A DNA stretch of 64,000 bases from Novosphingopyxis sp965218915 (GTDB lineage Bacteria; Pseudomonadota; Alphaproteobacteria; Sphingomonadales; Sphingomonadaceae): assembly GCF_965218915.1 (NCBI RefSeq), contig NZ_OZ244708.1:3224001-3288000 (forward strand), read 5' to 3'. The first letter of the stretch is position 1. Each line of letters starts with the position of its first letter. This document shows, piece by piece, positions 38,332 to 46,765 of the stretch. The position numbers and the translations under genes are program-made. The notes under the pieces were generated by a model that saw only the letters and a list, made by a program, of their open reading frames with translations, was not told where the DNA came from and made no database searches.

Positions 38332-39034
38332 ACGCCGCCACCAGCCTGGGCCGGGGGCAGGCCCAGTTCGGATCGGTCGACAGCATGCCGCACCGGCTCG
38401 CAACGCCGGTGCCGCACTGGAAGCCGCTGCTCTTGCTGGCGCTGTTCTCGCTGCTCGCCCTCGTGCAACTGCGCATGCTCGCCTCGCCAGCGACCGCAAC
38501 GCTGTTCGCGAAAACGCGGCGCGATCCCGCGCTGGTCAACCGGTTCGATTATGACGGCGAATATGGCACCGTGCTCAACCGCTTTCTGGTGGAGGCCGCC
38601 ATCGGCCACCCGCTGACGGTGCACGGCACCGGCGGACAGACCCGCGCCTTCATCAACATCCAGAATACGGTCGGGTGCATCGCGCTGGCGCTGGCCCACC
38701 CACCGGAAAGCGGAGAGCGGATGAAGATCGCCAATCAGGTCGCCGAAACCATGCGCGTCGAGGATTTGGCCAAGCTGGTGTCGCAGCTGTCCGGCGCGGA
38801 AATCTCATACGTCACCAATCCGCGCAAGGAGGCGGCGCAGAACGATCTGGCGGTGAGCAACGCCACGTTCCGCGGCCTGGGTCTCGATCCGATCATGCGA
38901 GAGACGCGCTGCTGAACGAAACGATCGAAATTTCGGTCAATTACAAGGACCGCATCAACCTTGACAAAATCCCCGCGCGCACCGCGTGGAACCGGGAACA
39001 GGCGGCAAAACTGACCGGTGCCGGCGGGCGCTAA
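38328..39034 (+). pseudogene. sqdB: chimeric remnant: membrane N-terminus fused to 3' part of a UDP-sulfoquinovose synthase gene
   Basis: The first 68 or so codons encode an unknown N-terminus with one hydrophobic helix. From L69 (nt 38532) the protein reads L-V-N-R-F-D-Y-D-G-E-Y-G-T-V-L-N-R-F, then H-P-L-T-V-H-G-T-G-G-Q-T-R-A-F, N-P-R-K-E-A and further blocks. These match the C-terminal half of SQD1/SqdB, the NAD-dependent UDP-sulfoquinovose synthase of sulfolipid synthesis. The Rossmann NAD-binding half is absent. At about 38905 the frame breaks; the true C-terminus (L-L-N-E-T-I-E-I-S ... K-I-P-A-R-T-A-W-N) continues in another frame to 39034. It cannot make a working enzyme. Confidence 0.82.
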
Positions 39035-39050
39035 GGTCAACGTCCGCCGT

Positions 39051-40595
39051 TCACGCCTTGCCCCGATATTCGTCGCGCAGCAGGCGCTTGTAGAGCTTGC
39101 CGGTCTCGGCGCGCGGCAGTTCGGCGCGGAAATCATAGCGGCGCGGCGCCTTGACGCGGCTGAGATGCGCGCGGACGAAACTGCCCAGTTCGGCGGCCAG
39201 CGCATCGCGGTCCGCCGCCGGATCGGCCGGGCGGATGATCGCGACCACCTCCTCGCCCATTTCCTCATGCGGCGCGCCGATCACCGCGACATCGGCGACG
39301 GCGGGATGGGTGACCAGCAGGTTCTCGATCTCCTGCGGATAGATGTTGACCCCGCCCGAGATGATCATGAAACTCTTGCGGTCCGTGAGGTAGAGATAGC
39401 CCTCCTCGTCCATCCAGCCGACATCGCCCAGCGTGGTCCAGCCCTTGCCGTTGGTCGCCTCGGCGGTCTTTTGCGTGTCGTTGTGATATTCGAACGGCGG
39501 CGCTTCGGCGAAATAGACCGTGCCTTCCGCGCGCGCGGGCAGCACTTCGCCGTCCTCGCCGACGATCCGGGTCTGCGAGGTCAGGTTGCGGCCGACCGAG
39601 CCCTTGTGCTCCAGCCATTCGGCGCTGGAGATGGCGCAGAAGCCGTTGCCCTCGGTCCCGGCATAATATTCGCCGACGATCGGCCCCCACCAGTCAATCA
39701 TCGCCTGCTTGACCGGGATCGGGCAGGGTGCCGCGGCGTGCCATACTGCCTTGAGGCTCGCCATGTCGTGGCGCGCGCGGACGTCGTCGGGCAGTTTGAG
39801 CATGCGGATGAAATGCGTCGGCACCCATTGCGCATGGGTGATTCTGTAACGCTCGATCAGGCGCAGCGCTTCCCCGGCATCGAAGCGGTCCATCACCACC
39901 ACCGTCCCGCCGAGCTGCTGCACCGCCATCGACCAGCGCAGCGGCGCGGCATGGTAGAGCGGGGCCGGCGAGAGATAGACCATCTCAGGCGTGAAGCCAT
40001 AAAGCGCCCGCCCGAGCATCACCAGCGGCGAGACATTGGTGCCGAAAGGCTCCTCGCTCAGCGGGTGCTTGACGCCCTTCGGCCTGCCGGTGGTGCCCGA
40101 CGAATAGAGCATGATGCCACCGGATTGCGGATCGTCGAGCGGCGCGGGCGAGTGCCTATCGCGCGCATCTTCATAGGAGCGATAGCCCGGGATCGTGCCG
40201 TCGACCATGTAACGATCGACATCCCCGATCAGCCCCAGCAGTTCGGCGGCGACCGAAGCGACGCCCTTGCCGGCGATCAGCACGCGGCAATCGCCGTCGC
40301 GGATGATATAGTCCGCCTCGGCCGGATTGAGCTTGGACGAGATGCAGGTGCAATAGACGCCGGTGCGCTCGGCCGCCCACATGATCTCCAGATAGCGCGG
40401 CGAATTGTCCATCATCACCGCCATGCCGTCGCCGCGCTTCAGGCCCAGCGAGCGGATCAGCCGCGCGCCGCGATTGGCGCGCGCATCGAGCTCGGCGTAG
40501 CTGACGGCCTCGCCGGTCGCCGCCATGATATAGGCGGGCCGGGCCGGATCGGTCAGGGCGTGGGAAACGGGATGCAGGGTCGGCGCTTCGCTCAT
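39051..40595 (-). CDS. acyl-CoA synthetase (AMP-dependent ligase)
   Basis: A 514-aa ANL-family enzyme that activates a carboxylic acid to its acyl-CoA via an acyl-adenylate. Core motifs are the P-loop-like Y-S-S-G-T-T-G-R-P-K-G, Y-Y-A-G-T-E-G-N-G (adenylation) and the hinge L-T-D-R-K-S-F with the following Y-P-Q-E-I-E. The late K-L-Y-K-R-L supplies the catalytic lysine. It is last of three genes in one direction (COQ9-like, CoA-transferase, ligase) with 15-bp gaps. Likely substrates are fatty, bile-acid-like or isoprenoid acids; the pairing with a CaiB-type enzyme favours a branched or cyclic acid. Confidence 0.9.
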   Translation of the reverse strand: MSEAPTLHPVSHALTDPARPAYIMAATGEAVSYAELDARANRGARLIRSLGLKRGDGMAVMMDNSPRYLEIMWAAERTGVYCTCISSKLNPAEADYIIRDGDCRVLIAGKGVASVAAELLGLIGDVDRYMVDGTIPGYRSYEDARDRHSPAPLDDPQSGGIMLYSSGTTGRPKGVKHPLSEEPFGTNVSPLVMLGRALYGFTPEMVYLSPAPLYHAAPLRWSMAVQQLGGTVVVMDRFDAGEALRLIERYRITHAQWVPTHFIRMLKLPDDVRARHDMASLKAVWHAAAPCPIPVKQAMIDWWGPIVGEYYAGTEGNGFCAISSAEWLEHKGSVGRNLTSQTRIVGEDGEVLPARAEGTVYFAEAPPFEYHNDTQKTAEATNGKGWTTLGDVGWMDEEGYLYLTDRKSFMIISGGVNIYPQEIENLLVTHPAVADVAVIGAPHEEMGEEVVAIIRPADPAADRDALAAELGSFVRAHLSRVKAPRRYDFRAELPRAETGKLYKRLLRDEYRGKA

Positions 40596-40610
40596 GCTTC
40601 GTCTCTCTCC

Positions 40611-41741
40611 TCAGCCGATCGTGCCCGTTGCGCGCAGCTCCGCGATCCTATCCGTGCCATAGCCAAGTTCGCCGAGCAGACCATCGCTGTCCGCGCCCAC
40701 TTTTGGGGCGGGCCGCGGCGGATCGGTTGGCGTCTTGCTGTAGCGCGGCGCGGGCGCGGGCTGCGTTACGCCGGCGACCTCGATATAAGTGCCGCGCGCC
40801 TTGTTATGCGGATGATCGGGCGCGTCCGCGAGCGACAGCACGGGGGCGAAGCAGATATCGGTGGCCTCCATCAGATCGCACCAGTGATCGCGCGGTTTCG
40901 ATGCGAAGATCGCGCCGAGCTTTTCCTTCAGCGCGGGCCATTGCGACGGGTCCATCTGCGCGTCGAAAGCGGCGTCGTCCGCCAGCCCCAAAGTTTCGCG
41001 CAGCAGCGCATAGAATTGCGGTTCGATCGAGCCGATCGAGATGAACTTGCCGTCGGCGCAGGCGAACGTGTCGTAGAAATGCGCGCCGGTATCGAGCAGG
41101 TTCACGCCCGCCTCGTCCTTCCACATCCCCGCCGCCTTGAAGCCCCAGGTCATGCCGGTCAGCACCGCCGATCCGTCGGTCATCGCGCAGTCGATCACCT
41201 GGCCCGCGCCGCCGTTCCTCACCGCGAGCAGCGCGCTGACCATCCCGAAAGCGAGCATCATGCCGCCGCCGCCGAAATCGCCGAGATAATTGACCGGCGG
41301 GGTCGGTTTCATGCCGGGCCGCCCGATCGTGTGGAGCGCGCCCGACAGCGCGATATAATTGATGTCGTGCCCGGCGGCCTGTGCATAGGGGCCGGTCTGG
41401 CCCCAACCGGTCATGCGGCCGTAGACGAGCTTTGGATTGTCGGCGATGAGCACCTCCGGGCCGAGGCCCAGCCGCTCGGTCACGCCGGGGCGGAAGCCCT
41501 CGATCAGCCCGTCGGCGGTGCGCGCCAGCTCGCGGATCAGCGCCACGCCCTGCGGCGACTTCATGTCGACCGCGATCGACTTGCGCGAGCGTGACAAAGG
41601 ATCGGTTGCCCGCAGCCGACCGCCGATCCGTTCCACCCGGATCACCTCGGCGCCGTGATCGGCGAGCATCATCCCGCAAAAGGGCCCCGGGCCGATCCCG
41701 GCGAGCTCGATGATGCGGATGCCGCTGAGAGGTCCTGCCAT
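40611..41741 (-). CDS. CaiB/BaiF-type CoA-transferase (alpha-methylacyl-CoA racemase-like)
   Basis: A 376-aa class III CoA-transferase-fold protein. It opens L-S-G-I-R-I-I-E-L-A-G-I-G-P-G-P-F, and the K-S-I-A-V-D-M-K block with G-Y-N/D-like motifs fits AMACR and CaiB relatives. N-R and the Asp at about residue 155 region (G-D-F-G-G-G-G-M) are as in racemases. The racemase would invert 2-methylacyl-CoA; a CoA-transferase role is the alternative. Operon with the ligase 15 bp downstream. Confidence 0.88.
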   Translation of the reverse strand: MAGPLSGIRIIELAGIGPGPFCGMMLADHGAEVIRVERIGGRLRATDPLSRSRKSIAVDMKSPQGVALIRELARTADGLIEGFRPGVTERLGLGPEVLIADNPKLVYGRMTGWGQTGPYAQAAGHDINYIALSGALHTIGRPGMKPTPPVNYLGDFGGGGMMLAFGMVSALLAVRNGGAGQVIDCAMTDGSAVLTGMTWGFKAAGMWKDEAGVNLLDTGAHFYDTFACADGKFISIGSIEPQFYALLRETLGLADDAAFDAQMDPSQWPALKEKLGAIFASKPRDHWCDLMEATDICFAPVLSLADAPDHPHNKARGTYIEVAGVTQPAPAPRYSKTPTDPPRPAPKVGADSDGLLGELGYGTDRIAELRATGTIG

Positions 41742-41756
41742 GCTTGACCGCCCCGC

Positions 41757-42449
41757 TTAGCGCGCGGGGTAGCGCAGGCGGCCGATGAAGCGCGACAGGC
41801 TCAGCCGGTCGCGGCCCTTGCCGGTCCACTGCGCCTTCGCTTTCTCGAACTGCATGACATTCTCGATTCGCCGCGCGAGGAAGGCACGGGTCTCGGCATA
41901 ATCCTCGCTGTCGTCGTCCAGGAACACCGCCAAAGTGGAGCCGTAGACGCCGGTCAGGATCGCGCGCTTGGTGTAGTGATTGTAATCGGTGGCGGTGTCG
42001 CCCGCCATGCGCCACATCCGGTCGGCCGTGCGCCAGGCGATCTTCGCGGTGCGCGGCAGGTTCTGCGGCATCGCCTGCACCGCCATCGCGCGGCGCAGCG
42101 CCTCCTTGTCGGGCGCGGCGACGGCGAGCCGCGCCTCGATCATCGCCTGGATTTTCTCGCGGATTTTCATCGCGTCCAGCTTTTCGGGCGGCAGCTGGCG
42201 CGCCATTTCGGCGTCGGTCCAAGCGATCCAGGCGTCGATCATGTCCATCGCACCGCCCTTGAAGGCGAGTCGGGCGATGTCCGGATCGATCTCGGTGCTC
42301 GTCGCAGCCATCGCCACCGCTTCCGGCGTCCAGCCATCGAACGCGGCGTTCGCGGGCAGATGCGGGGCGAGCGCGGCGCGGATTTCATCCAGCGTGGCGT
42401 CGTTCGGCGCTGTGTCCGGGGGCGGGGCGGCGATTTCGGTCTGGTCCAT
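41757..42449 (-). CDS. COQ9-family protein
   Basis: A 230-aa protein like mitochondrial COQ9, a TetR-like lipid-binding helper of ubiquinone synthesis that acts with the COQ7 hydroxylase. The R-T-A-D-R-M-W-R-M-A-G-D block, the D-Y-N-H-Y-T-K-R segment and the following membrane-binding helix are the family's best-kept parts. The start at 42449 is preferred; a longer in-frame start at 42479 exists. It is first of the operon with the CoA-transferase gene, 15 bp apart, though a functional link is not obvious. Confidence 0.88.
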   Translation of the reverse strand: MDQTEIAAPPPDTAPNDATLDEIRAALAPHLPANAAFDGWTPEAVAMAATSTEIDPDIARLAFKGGAMDMIDAWIAWTDAEMARQLPPEKLDAMKIREKIQAMIEARLAVAAPDKEALRRAMAVQAMPQNLPRTAKIAWRTADRMWRMAGDTATDYNHYTKRAILTGVYGSTLAVFLDDDSEDYAETRAFLARRIENVMQFEKAKAQWTGKGRDRLSLSRFIGRLRYPAR

Positions 42450-42556
42450 GCGGCGAGGATAAAGCTTCGCTGCGCGCATGCAAAGAACTCCTTCGATTGC
42501 GCGAGGAACGGCCGCCCCCTAGCTGGGTTTCAATACGAAACCAAAAAGGAGTAGTC

Positions 42557-43654
42557 ATGCCTGCCAGCCTGTTCGATCCGATCCGCCTCGGCGCCATCGA
42601 GGCGAAGAACCGCATCCTCATGGCCCCGCTCACCCGCGGCCGCGCAAACAAGCGCCACGTGCCGACCGAGATGATGGCCGAATATTACGCGCAGCGCGCG
42701 GGCGCGGGACTGATCATCAGCGAGGCGACGGGGATGAGCGCGGAAGGCCTCGGCTGGCCCTATGCGCCGGGCCTGTGGACGGGCGAACAGACCGAAGCGT
42801 GGAAGCCGGTCACCGACGCGGTGCACCAGGCGGGCGGCAAAATCTTCGCGCAGCTGTGGCATATGGGCCGCATCCACCATAGCAGCCTGAACGAGGGCAA
42901 GCAGCCCGTCTCCAGTTCGGCCACCACCGCGCCGGGCCAAGCCCACACCTATGAAGGCAAGCAGGACTTTGAACAGGCGCGCCCGCTTGCCCTCGTCGAG
43001 ATTTCGCGCCTGCTGGGCGATTACGAATTGGCCGCCGCCAACGCGAAAAAAGCGGGCTTCGACGGCGTGCAGCTGCACGCGGCCAATGGCTATCTGATCG
43101 ACCAGTTTTTGCGCGACAACGCCAATTTCCGCGATGACGACTATGGCGGCAGCATTGAAAACCGCACGCGGCTGCTCGGCGAAGTGACCGACCGCTTGAT
43201 CTCGGTCTGGGGCGCGGACCGCGTCGCGGTTCGGCTGTCGCCCAACGGCGATTCGCAAGGGGTGGACGACAGCGATCCCGAGCCGCTGTTCACCCACGCC
43301 GCAAAGCTGCTGAGCGATCGCGGTATCGCCTTCCTCGAACTGCGCGAGCCCGGCCCCGAAGGCACCTTCGGGCGCACCGACGTGCCCAGGCAGAGCCCCG
43401 CGGTCCGTCAGGCGTTCAAAGGGCCGTTGGTGCTCAACAGCGATTACGGCGCCGAGAACGGGCAAAAGGCCTTGGACGAGGGCCGCGCCGATGCCATCGC
43501 ATTTGGCCGCACCTTCTTGGCCAATCCCGATCTGGTCGAGCGTTTTCGTGCCGGCGCCGAGCTTAACACGAGCACGATGGCGACCTGGTACAGCCAAGGA
43601 CCGGAAGGATATATCGACTATCCGACGATGGCGGAGCAGCGGGCGGACGCCTGA
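42557..43654 (+). CDS. old-yellow-enzyme family alkene reductase
   Basis: A 365-aa FMN TIM barrel. It begins L-F-D-P-I-R-L-G, with P-L-T-R-G-R, Q-L-W-H-M-G-R, the catalytic H-A-A-N-G-Y-L-I-D-Q-F block and N-S-D-Y-G as in NemA/XenA/pentaerythritol-tetranitrate reductases. It reduces activated C=C bonds of enones, and nitro compounds or nitrate esters, with NAD(P)H in the cytoplasm. AAGGAG lies 7 bp ahead of ATG 42557. Divergent from the COQ9 operon. Confidence 0.92.
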   Translation: MPASLFDPIRLGAIEAKNRILMAPLTRGRANKRHVPTEMMAEYYAQRAGAGLIISEATGMSAEGLGWPYAPGLWTGEQTEAWKPVTDAVHQAGGKIFAQLWHMGRIHHSSLNEGKQPVSSSATTAPGQAHTYEGKQDFEQARPLALVEISRLLGDYELAAANAKKAGFDGVQLHAANGYLIDQFLRDNANFRDDDYGGSIENRTRLLGEVTDRLISVWGADRVAVRLSPNGDSQGVDDSDPEPLFTHAAKLLSDRGIAFLELREPGPEGTFGRTDVPRQSPAVRQAFKGPLVLNSDYGAENGQKALDEGRADAIAFGRTFLANPDLVERFRAGAELNTSTMATWYSQGPEGYIDYPTMAEQRADA

Positions 43655-43666
43655 CGCGTCTTCATT

Positions 43667-43833
43667 TCTCTCCTTCAGGGGAGAGGTAGCGGAGCTTGAC
43701 GCGTTAGCGCCCAGCGAAGCTGGGAGAGGGGGCGTGCCCAACCACCAATGGTCCGTGCCGGAAAGCCCCTCTCCGCTGCGACTGGGCAGCTTGCTGCCCA
43801 GTCTCGCTCCCTCTCCCCTCAAGAGGAGAGGGT
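43667..43833. repeat. compound palindromic repeat between alkene reductase and feoA
   Basis: CTCTCCTTCAGGGGAGAGG is followed by a GCGCCCAGCGAAGCTGGGAG hairpin and then CTCTCCGCTGCGACTGGGCA, GCTTGCTGCCCAGTCTCGCT and CCCTCTCCCC. The CTCTCCGCTGCGACT and AGTCTCGCTCC blocks are shared with 458-523. About 165 bp, no gene inside. Confidence 0.75.
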
Positions 43834-43936
43834 AACGTCTGTCGAAGCATTGCTTCGCGCGCAACGGCGGATATCTCGGAGGTCACCATTTCCCGCTGGC
43901 CAAAGCCCGCCGTTATTGATAATTGGTCGCAGTTTC

Positions 43937-44179
43937 ATGAAGCTGTCCGATCTGCCACGCCGCGTCCCGGCCCGCATCGCCGCGATCGACTGGGATTCGC
44001 TGCCCCCCGCGGAGGGCAGCCGGCTGCGCGCGTTGGGTTTCGAACACGGGGCGTTCGTCGAAACCTTGCACAAGGGCATGCTGTTCTGGCGCGATCCGAT
44101 CGCGGTGCGCATCGGACGCATGACCGTGGCGCTGCGCACCCACCATGCCGAGGCGATCGACTGCGAGGCGCGCCGATGA
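43937..44179 (+). CDS. feoA: ferrous iron transport protein FeoA
   Basis: An 80-aa SH3-like cytoplasmic protein that assists FeoB. The R-L-R-A-L-G-F block followed by A-V-R-I-G-R-M-T-V-A-L-R is typical of FeoA. The start at 43937 lies after the repeat, and the gene overlaps feoB by 4 bp (ATGA), so translation is coupled. Expected control is by iron via Fur or Irr; no clear box was seen. Confidence 0.9.
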   Translation: MKLSDLPRRVPARIAAIDWDSLPPAEGSRLRALGFEHGAFVETLHKGMLFWRDPIAVRIGRMTVALRTHHAEAIDCEARR

Positions 44180-46041
44180 CCGTCCACCAGCCACTCGTCG
44201 CGCTGGCGGGCAATCCCAATGCCGGCAAGAGCGCGCTGTTCAACGCGCTGACCGGCGCGCGGCAGAAGATCGCCAATTATCCCGGGGTGACGGTGGAGCG
44301 CAAATCGGGACGGCTGTTCCTGTCCGACGGCCGCCCGGTCGAGATGGTCGACCTGCCGGGCAGCTACAGCCTCAAACCGCACAGCCTGGATGAAAAGGTC
44401 ACGCGCGACGTCGTCACCGGGCGGCTGGAAGGCCAGCGGCGGCCGGACGCGATCGTCGTCGTCGTCGATGCGTCCAATCTCGACAACCATCTGCGCTTCA
44501 CGCTGGAGCTGATCGATCTCGGCTTGCCGGTGGTGGTGGCGCTCAACATGGTCGATCTCGCCAAGCGCGACGGGCTGGAGCTCGATCCGGACAATCTCGC
44601 CGCCGAGCTCGGCGTGGCGGTGGTTCCCACGGTCGCGGTCCGCAGGCGCGGCCTCGGCGAACTCAGCGCGGCGATCGAGACCGCGCTGGCGGGCGGCAGC
44701 AGCGACGCCCCGCTCCCCGCCGATCTCGACAACGAGGACCGGCTCGCGCTCTACTCCAACCGCGCGCACAAGCTCGCCCGTTCGGCGATCAAGAGCGAGA
44801 CCGCGACGCGGCAGTGGACGCGGATCATCGATTCGGTGCTGCTCCACCCGCTCGCCGGCTTCGTCGTGCTCGTCGGCCTGCTGTTCGTCATGTTCCAGGC
44901 GGTGTTCGCCTGGTCCGAGGCGCCGATCGGCTGGATCGAGGGTGGCATGGAGTGGCTGGGCGCCCTGGTCGGCGGCGCGCTGCCCGGCGGGTTGATCCGT
45001 TCCTTCCTCGTCGACGGCGTCATCGCGGGCGTCGGCTCCGTCATCGTGTTCCTGCCGCAGATCCTGATCCTGTTCCTGTTCATCCTGGTGCTCGAGGCGA
45101 CGGGTTACATGACCCGCGCCGCGTTCGTGATGGACCGGATGATGGCCAGCGTCGGTCTGTCGGGCCACAGCTTCATCCCGCTGCTGTCCAGCTTCGCCTG
45201 CGCCATTCCCGGCATCATGGCGACGCGCTCGATCCGCGACGAGAAGGACCGGTTGACCACCATCCTCGTTGCCCCGCTGATGACCTGCTCGGCGCGGCTG
45301 CCGGTTTACACCATCATCATCGGATCGTTCATCCCGGCCAGCAAGATCGGTCCCGGCATCGGGCTGCAGGGGCTGGTGCTGCTCGGTCTATACCTGTTCG
45401 GGATCGTCGGCGCGATGATCGTTTCGCTGGTCCTGCGGGGCAGCGTGACCAGGGGAGACGGCTCGGGCTTCCTCATCGAAATGCCCAAATATCAGCTGCC
45501 GCGCCTCCGCGATGTCGCCATCGGCCTGTTCCAGCGCGCCTGGATCTTCATGCGCCGGGCGGGCACGATCATCTTCTTCGCGACGATCCTGCTCTGGGCC
45601 TTGCTGAGCTTTCCCAAAACGCCGGTCGATAGCGGCATCAGCCAGGTCGATTATTCGGTCGCCGGCCGCATTGCCAACGGCATCACGCCGGCAATGGAGC
45701 CGATCGGTTTCAACCGCGACATCACGCTGGCGCTGATCCCGGCGATGGCCGCGCGCGAGGTCGCGGTGTCGGCGCTCGGCACCGTCTACGCGATCGATGC
45801 CGAGGACGACGAAGGGACTACCGTCTTGGGCGACCGGCTGGCGGCCGACTGGACGCTGCCCACCGCGCTGGCGTTCCTGATGTGGTTCGTGTTCGCGCCG
45901 CAATGCGTCTCGACCATCGCGGTGACGCGGCGGGAGACGAACGGATGGCGCTGGCCGGTGTTCATGGTGGTCTATCTGTTCGGGCTGGCCTACATCATGT
46001 CCGGCATCACATTCTGGCTCGCCCGCGCCGCCGGATTGTAG
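44176..46041 (+). CDS. feoB: ferrous iron transporter FeoB
   Basis: A 621-aa inner-membrane Fe(II) transporter. The N-terminal G domain has G1 A-G-N-P-N-A-G-K-S at residues 11-19, G3 D-L-P-G-S-Y and G4 N-M-V-D. About eight membrane helices follow, with Gate motifs around P-L-L-S-S-F-A-C-A-I-P-G and the matching second-gate L-M-T-C-S-A-R-L-P-V-Y. It is shorter than E. coli FeoB (773 aa), mainly by smaller linkers, as in many alphaproteobacteria. No FeoC gene follows. Confidence 0.96.
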   Translation: MTVHQPLVALAGNPNAGKSALFNALTGARQKIANYPGVTVERKSGRLFLSDGRPVEMVDLPGSYSLKPHSLDEKVTRDVVTGRLEGQRRPDAIVVVVDASNLDNHLRFTLELIDLGLPVVVALNMVDLAKRDGLELDPDNLAAELGVAVVPTVAVRRRGLGELSAAIETALAGGSSDAPLPADLDNEDRLALYSNRAHKLARSAIKSETATRQWTRIIDSVLLHPLAGFVVLVGLLFVMFQAVFAWSEAPIGWIEGGMEWLGALVGGALPGGLIRSFLVDGVIAGVGSVIVFLPQILILFLFILVLEATGYMTRAAFVMDRMMASVGLSGHSFIPLLSSFACAIPGIMATRSIRDEKDRLTTILVAPLMTCSARLPVYTIIIGSFIPASKIGPGIGLQGLVLLGLYLFGIVGAMIVSLVLRGSVTRGDGSGFLIEMPKYQLPRLRDVAIGLFQRAWIFMRRAGTIIFFATILLWALLSFPKTPVDSGISQVDYSVAGRIANGITPAMEPIGFNRDITLALIPAMAAREVAVSALGTVYAIDAEDDEGTTVLGDRLAADWTLPTALAFLMWFVFAPQCVSTIAVTRRETNGWRWPVFMVVYLFGLAYIMSGITFWLARAAGL

Positions 46042-46063
46042 ACCGGATTTTCGAAAATCACCC

Positions 46064-46166
46064 CGCACCGTTCGGGCTGAGCTTGTCGAAGCCCTGTCCT
46101 TTATCTAGACCGAGCGCGAAGCAGCAGAACGGCCCTTCGACAGGCTCAGGGCGAACGGAACGGGGC
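46064..46166. repeat. inverted repeat CCGTTCGGGCTGAGCTTGTCGAAG / CTTCGACAGGCTCAGGGCGAACGG
   Basis: Two 24-bp imperfect arms, the left one starting CCGTTCGGGCTGAGCTTG and the right one ending GCTCAGGGCGAACGG, flank a GC-poorer loop of about 55 bp. This is a widespread intergenic element type of sphingomonads. A partial copy (CAGCCCTTCGACAAGC) occurs at 33525-33541. It separates feoB and ssb. Confidence 0.8.
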
Positions 46167-46193
46167 TGGACTGCGCCAAATTCGGAGAAAATC

Positions 46194-46712
46194 ATGGCAG
46201 GCAGCGTAAACAAGGTTATTCTGATCGGCAATCTGGGCGCGGACCCCGAAGTGAAGACGTTCCAGAACGGCGGGCGCCTGTGCAATCTGCGCATGGCCAC
46301 GTCGGAGAACTGGAAGGACCGGCAGACGGGGGAGCGCAAGGAGCGTACCGAGTGGCACACGGTGACGATCAAGTCCGACGGGCTGGTCGGCGTGGCCGAG
46401 AAATATCTGCGCAAGGGATCGAAAATCTACGTCGAGGGCCAGTTGCAGACCCGCAAATGGCAGGACCAGTCGGGCAATGACCGCTATTCGACCGAAGTCG
46501 TGCTGAGCGGCCCCGGCGCGGTGATGACCATGCTCGACGGCGCCCCCGGCAGCGGCGGCGGATCGGGCGGCGGAGGCGGCGGCTGGAACCAGGGCGGCAG
46601 CGGCGGCGGGGGCGGCGGTTCGTCCTCCGGCGGCGGCGGCGGATCGGGTGGCGGCTGGAACCAGGACGGCGGCGATTTCGCCGACGATCTTGACGACGAA
46701 GTGCCGTTCTGA
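46194..46712 (+). CDS. ssb: single-stranded DNA-binding protein
   Basis: A 172-aa protein. The OB fold (residues 1-115) opens V-N-K-V-I-L-I-G-N-L-G-A-D-P-E and includes W-H-T-V. A long Gly/Ser-rich linker with three G-W-N-Q repeats follows, and the end D-D-E-V-P-F is the acidic tip that recruits repair and replication partners. It binds ssDNA as a tetramer. TTCGGAGAAAATC precedes the ATG at 46194; longer in-frame starts would run through the repeat. Confidence 0.97.
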   Translation: MAGSVNKVILIGNLGADPEVKTFQNGGRLCNLRMATSENWKDRQTGERKERTEWHTVTIKSDGLVGVAEKYLRKGSKIYVEGQLQTRKWQDQSGNDRYSTEVVLSGPGAVMTMLDGAPGSGGGSGGGGGGWNQGGSGGGGGGSSSGGGGGSGGGWNQDGGDFADDLDDEVPF

Positions 46713-46765
46713 CCGGCGTACTGATCGCGGCGGCCCCTGTCGGCACCGTCGTCGGCGCGCTCGTC

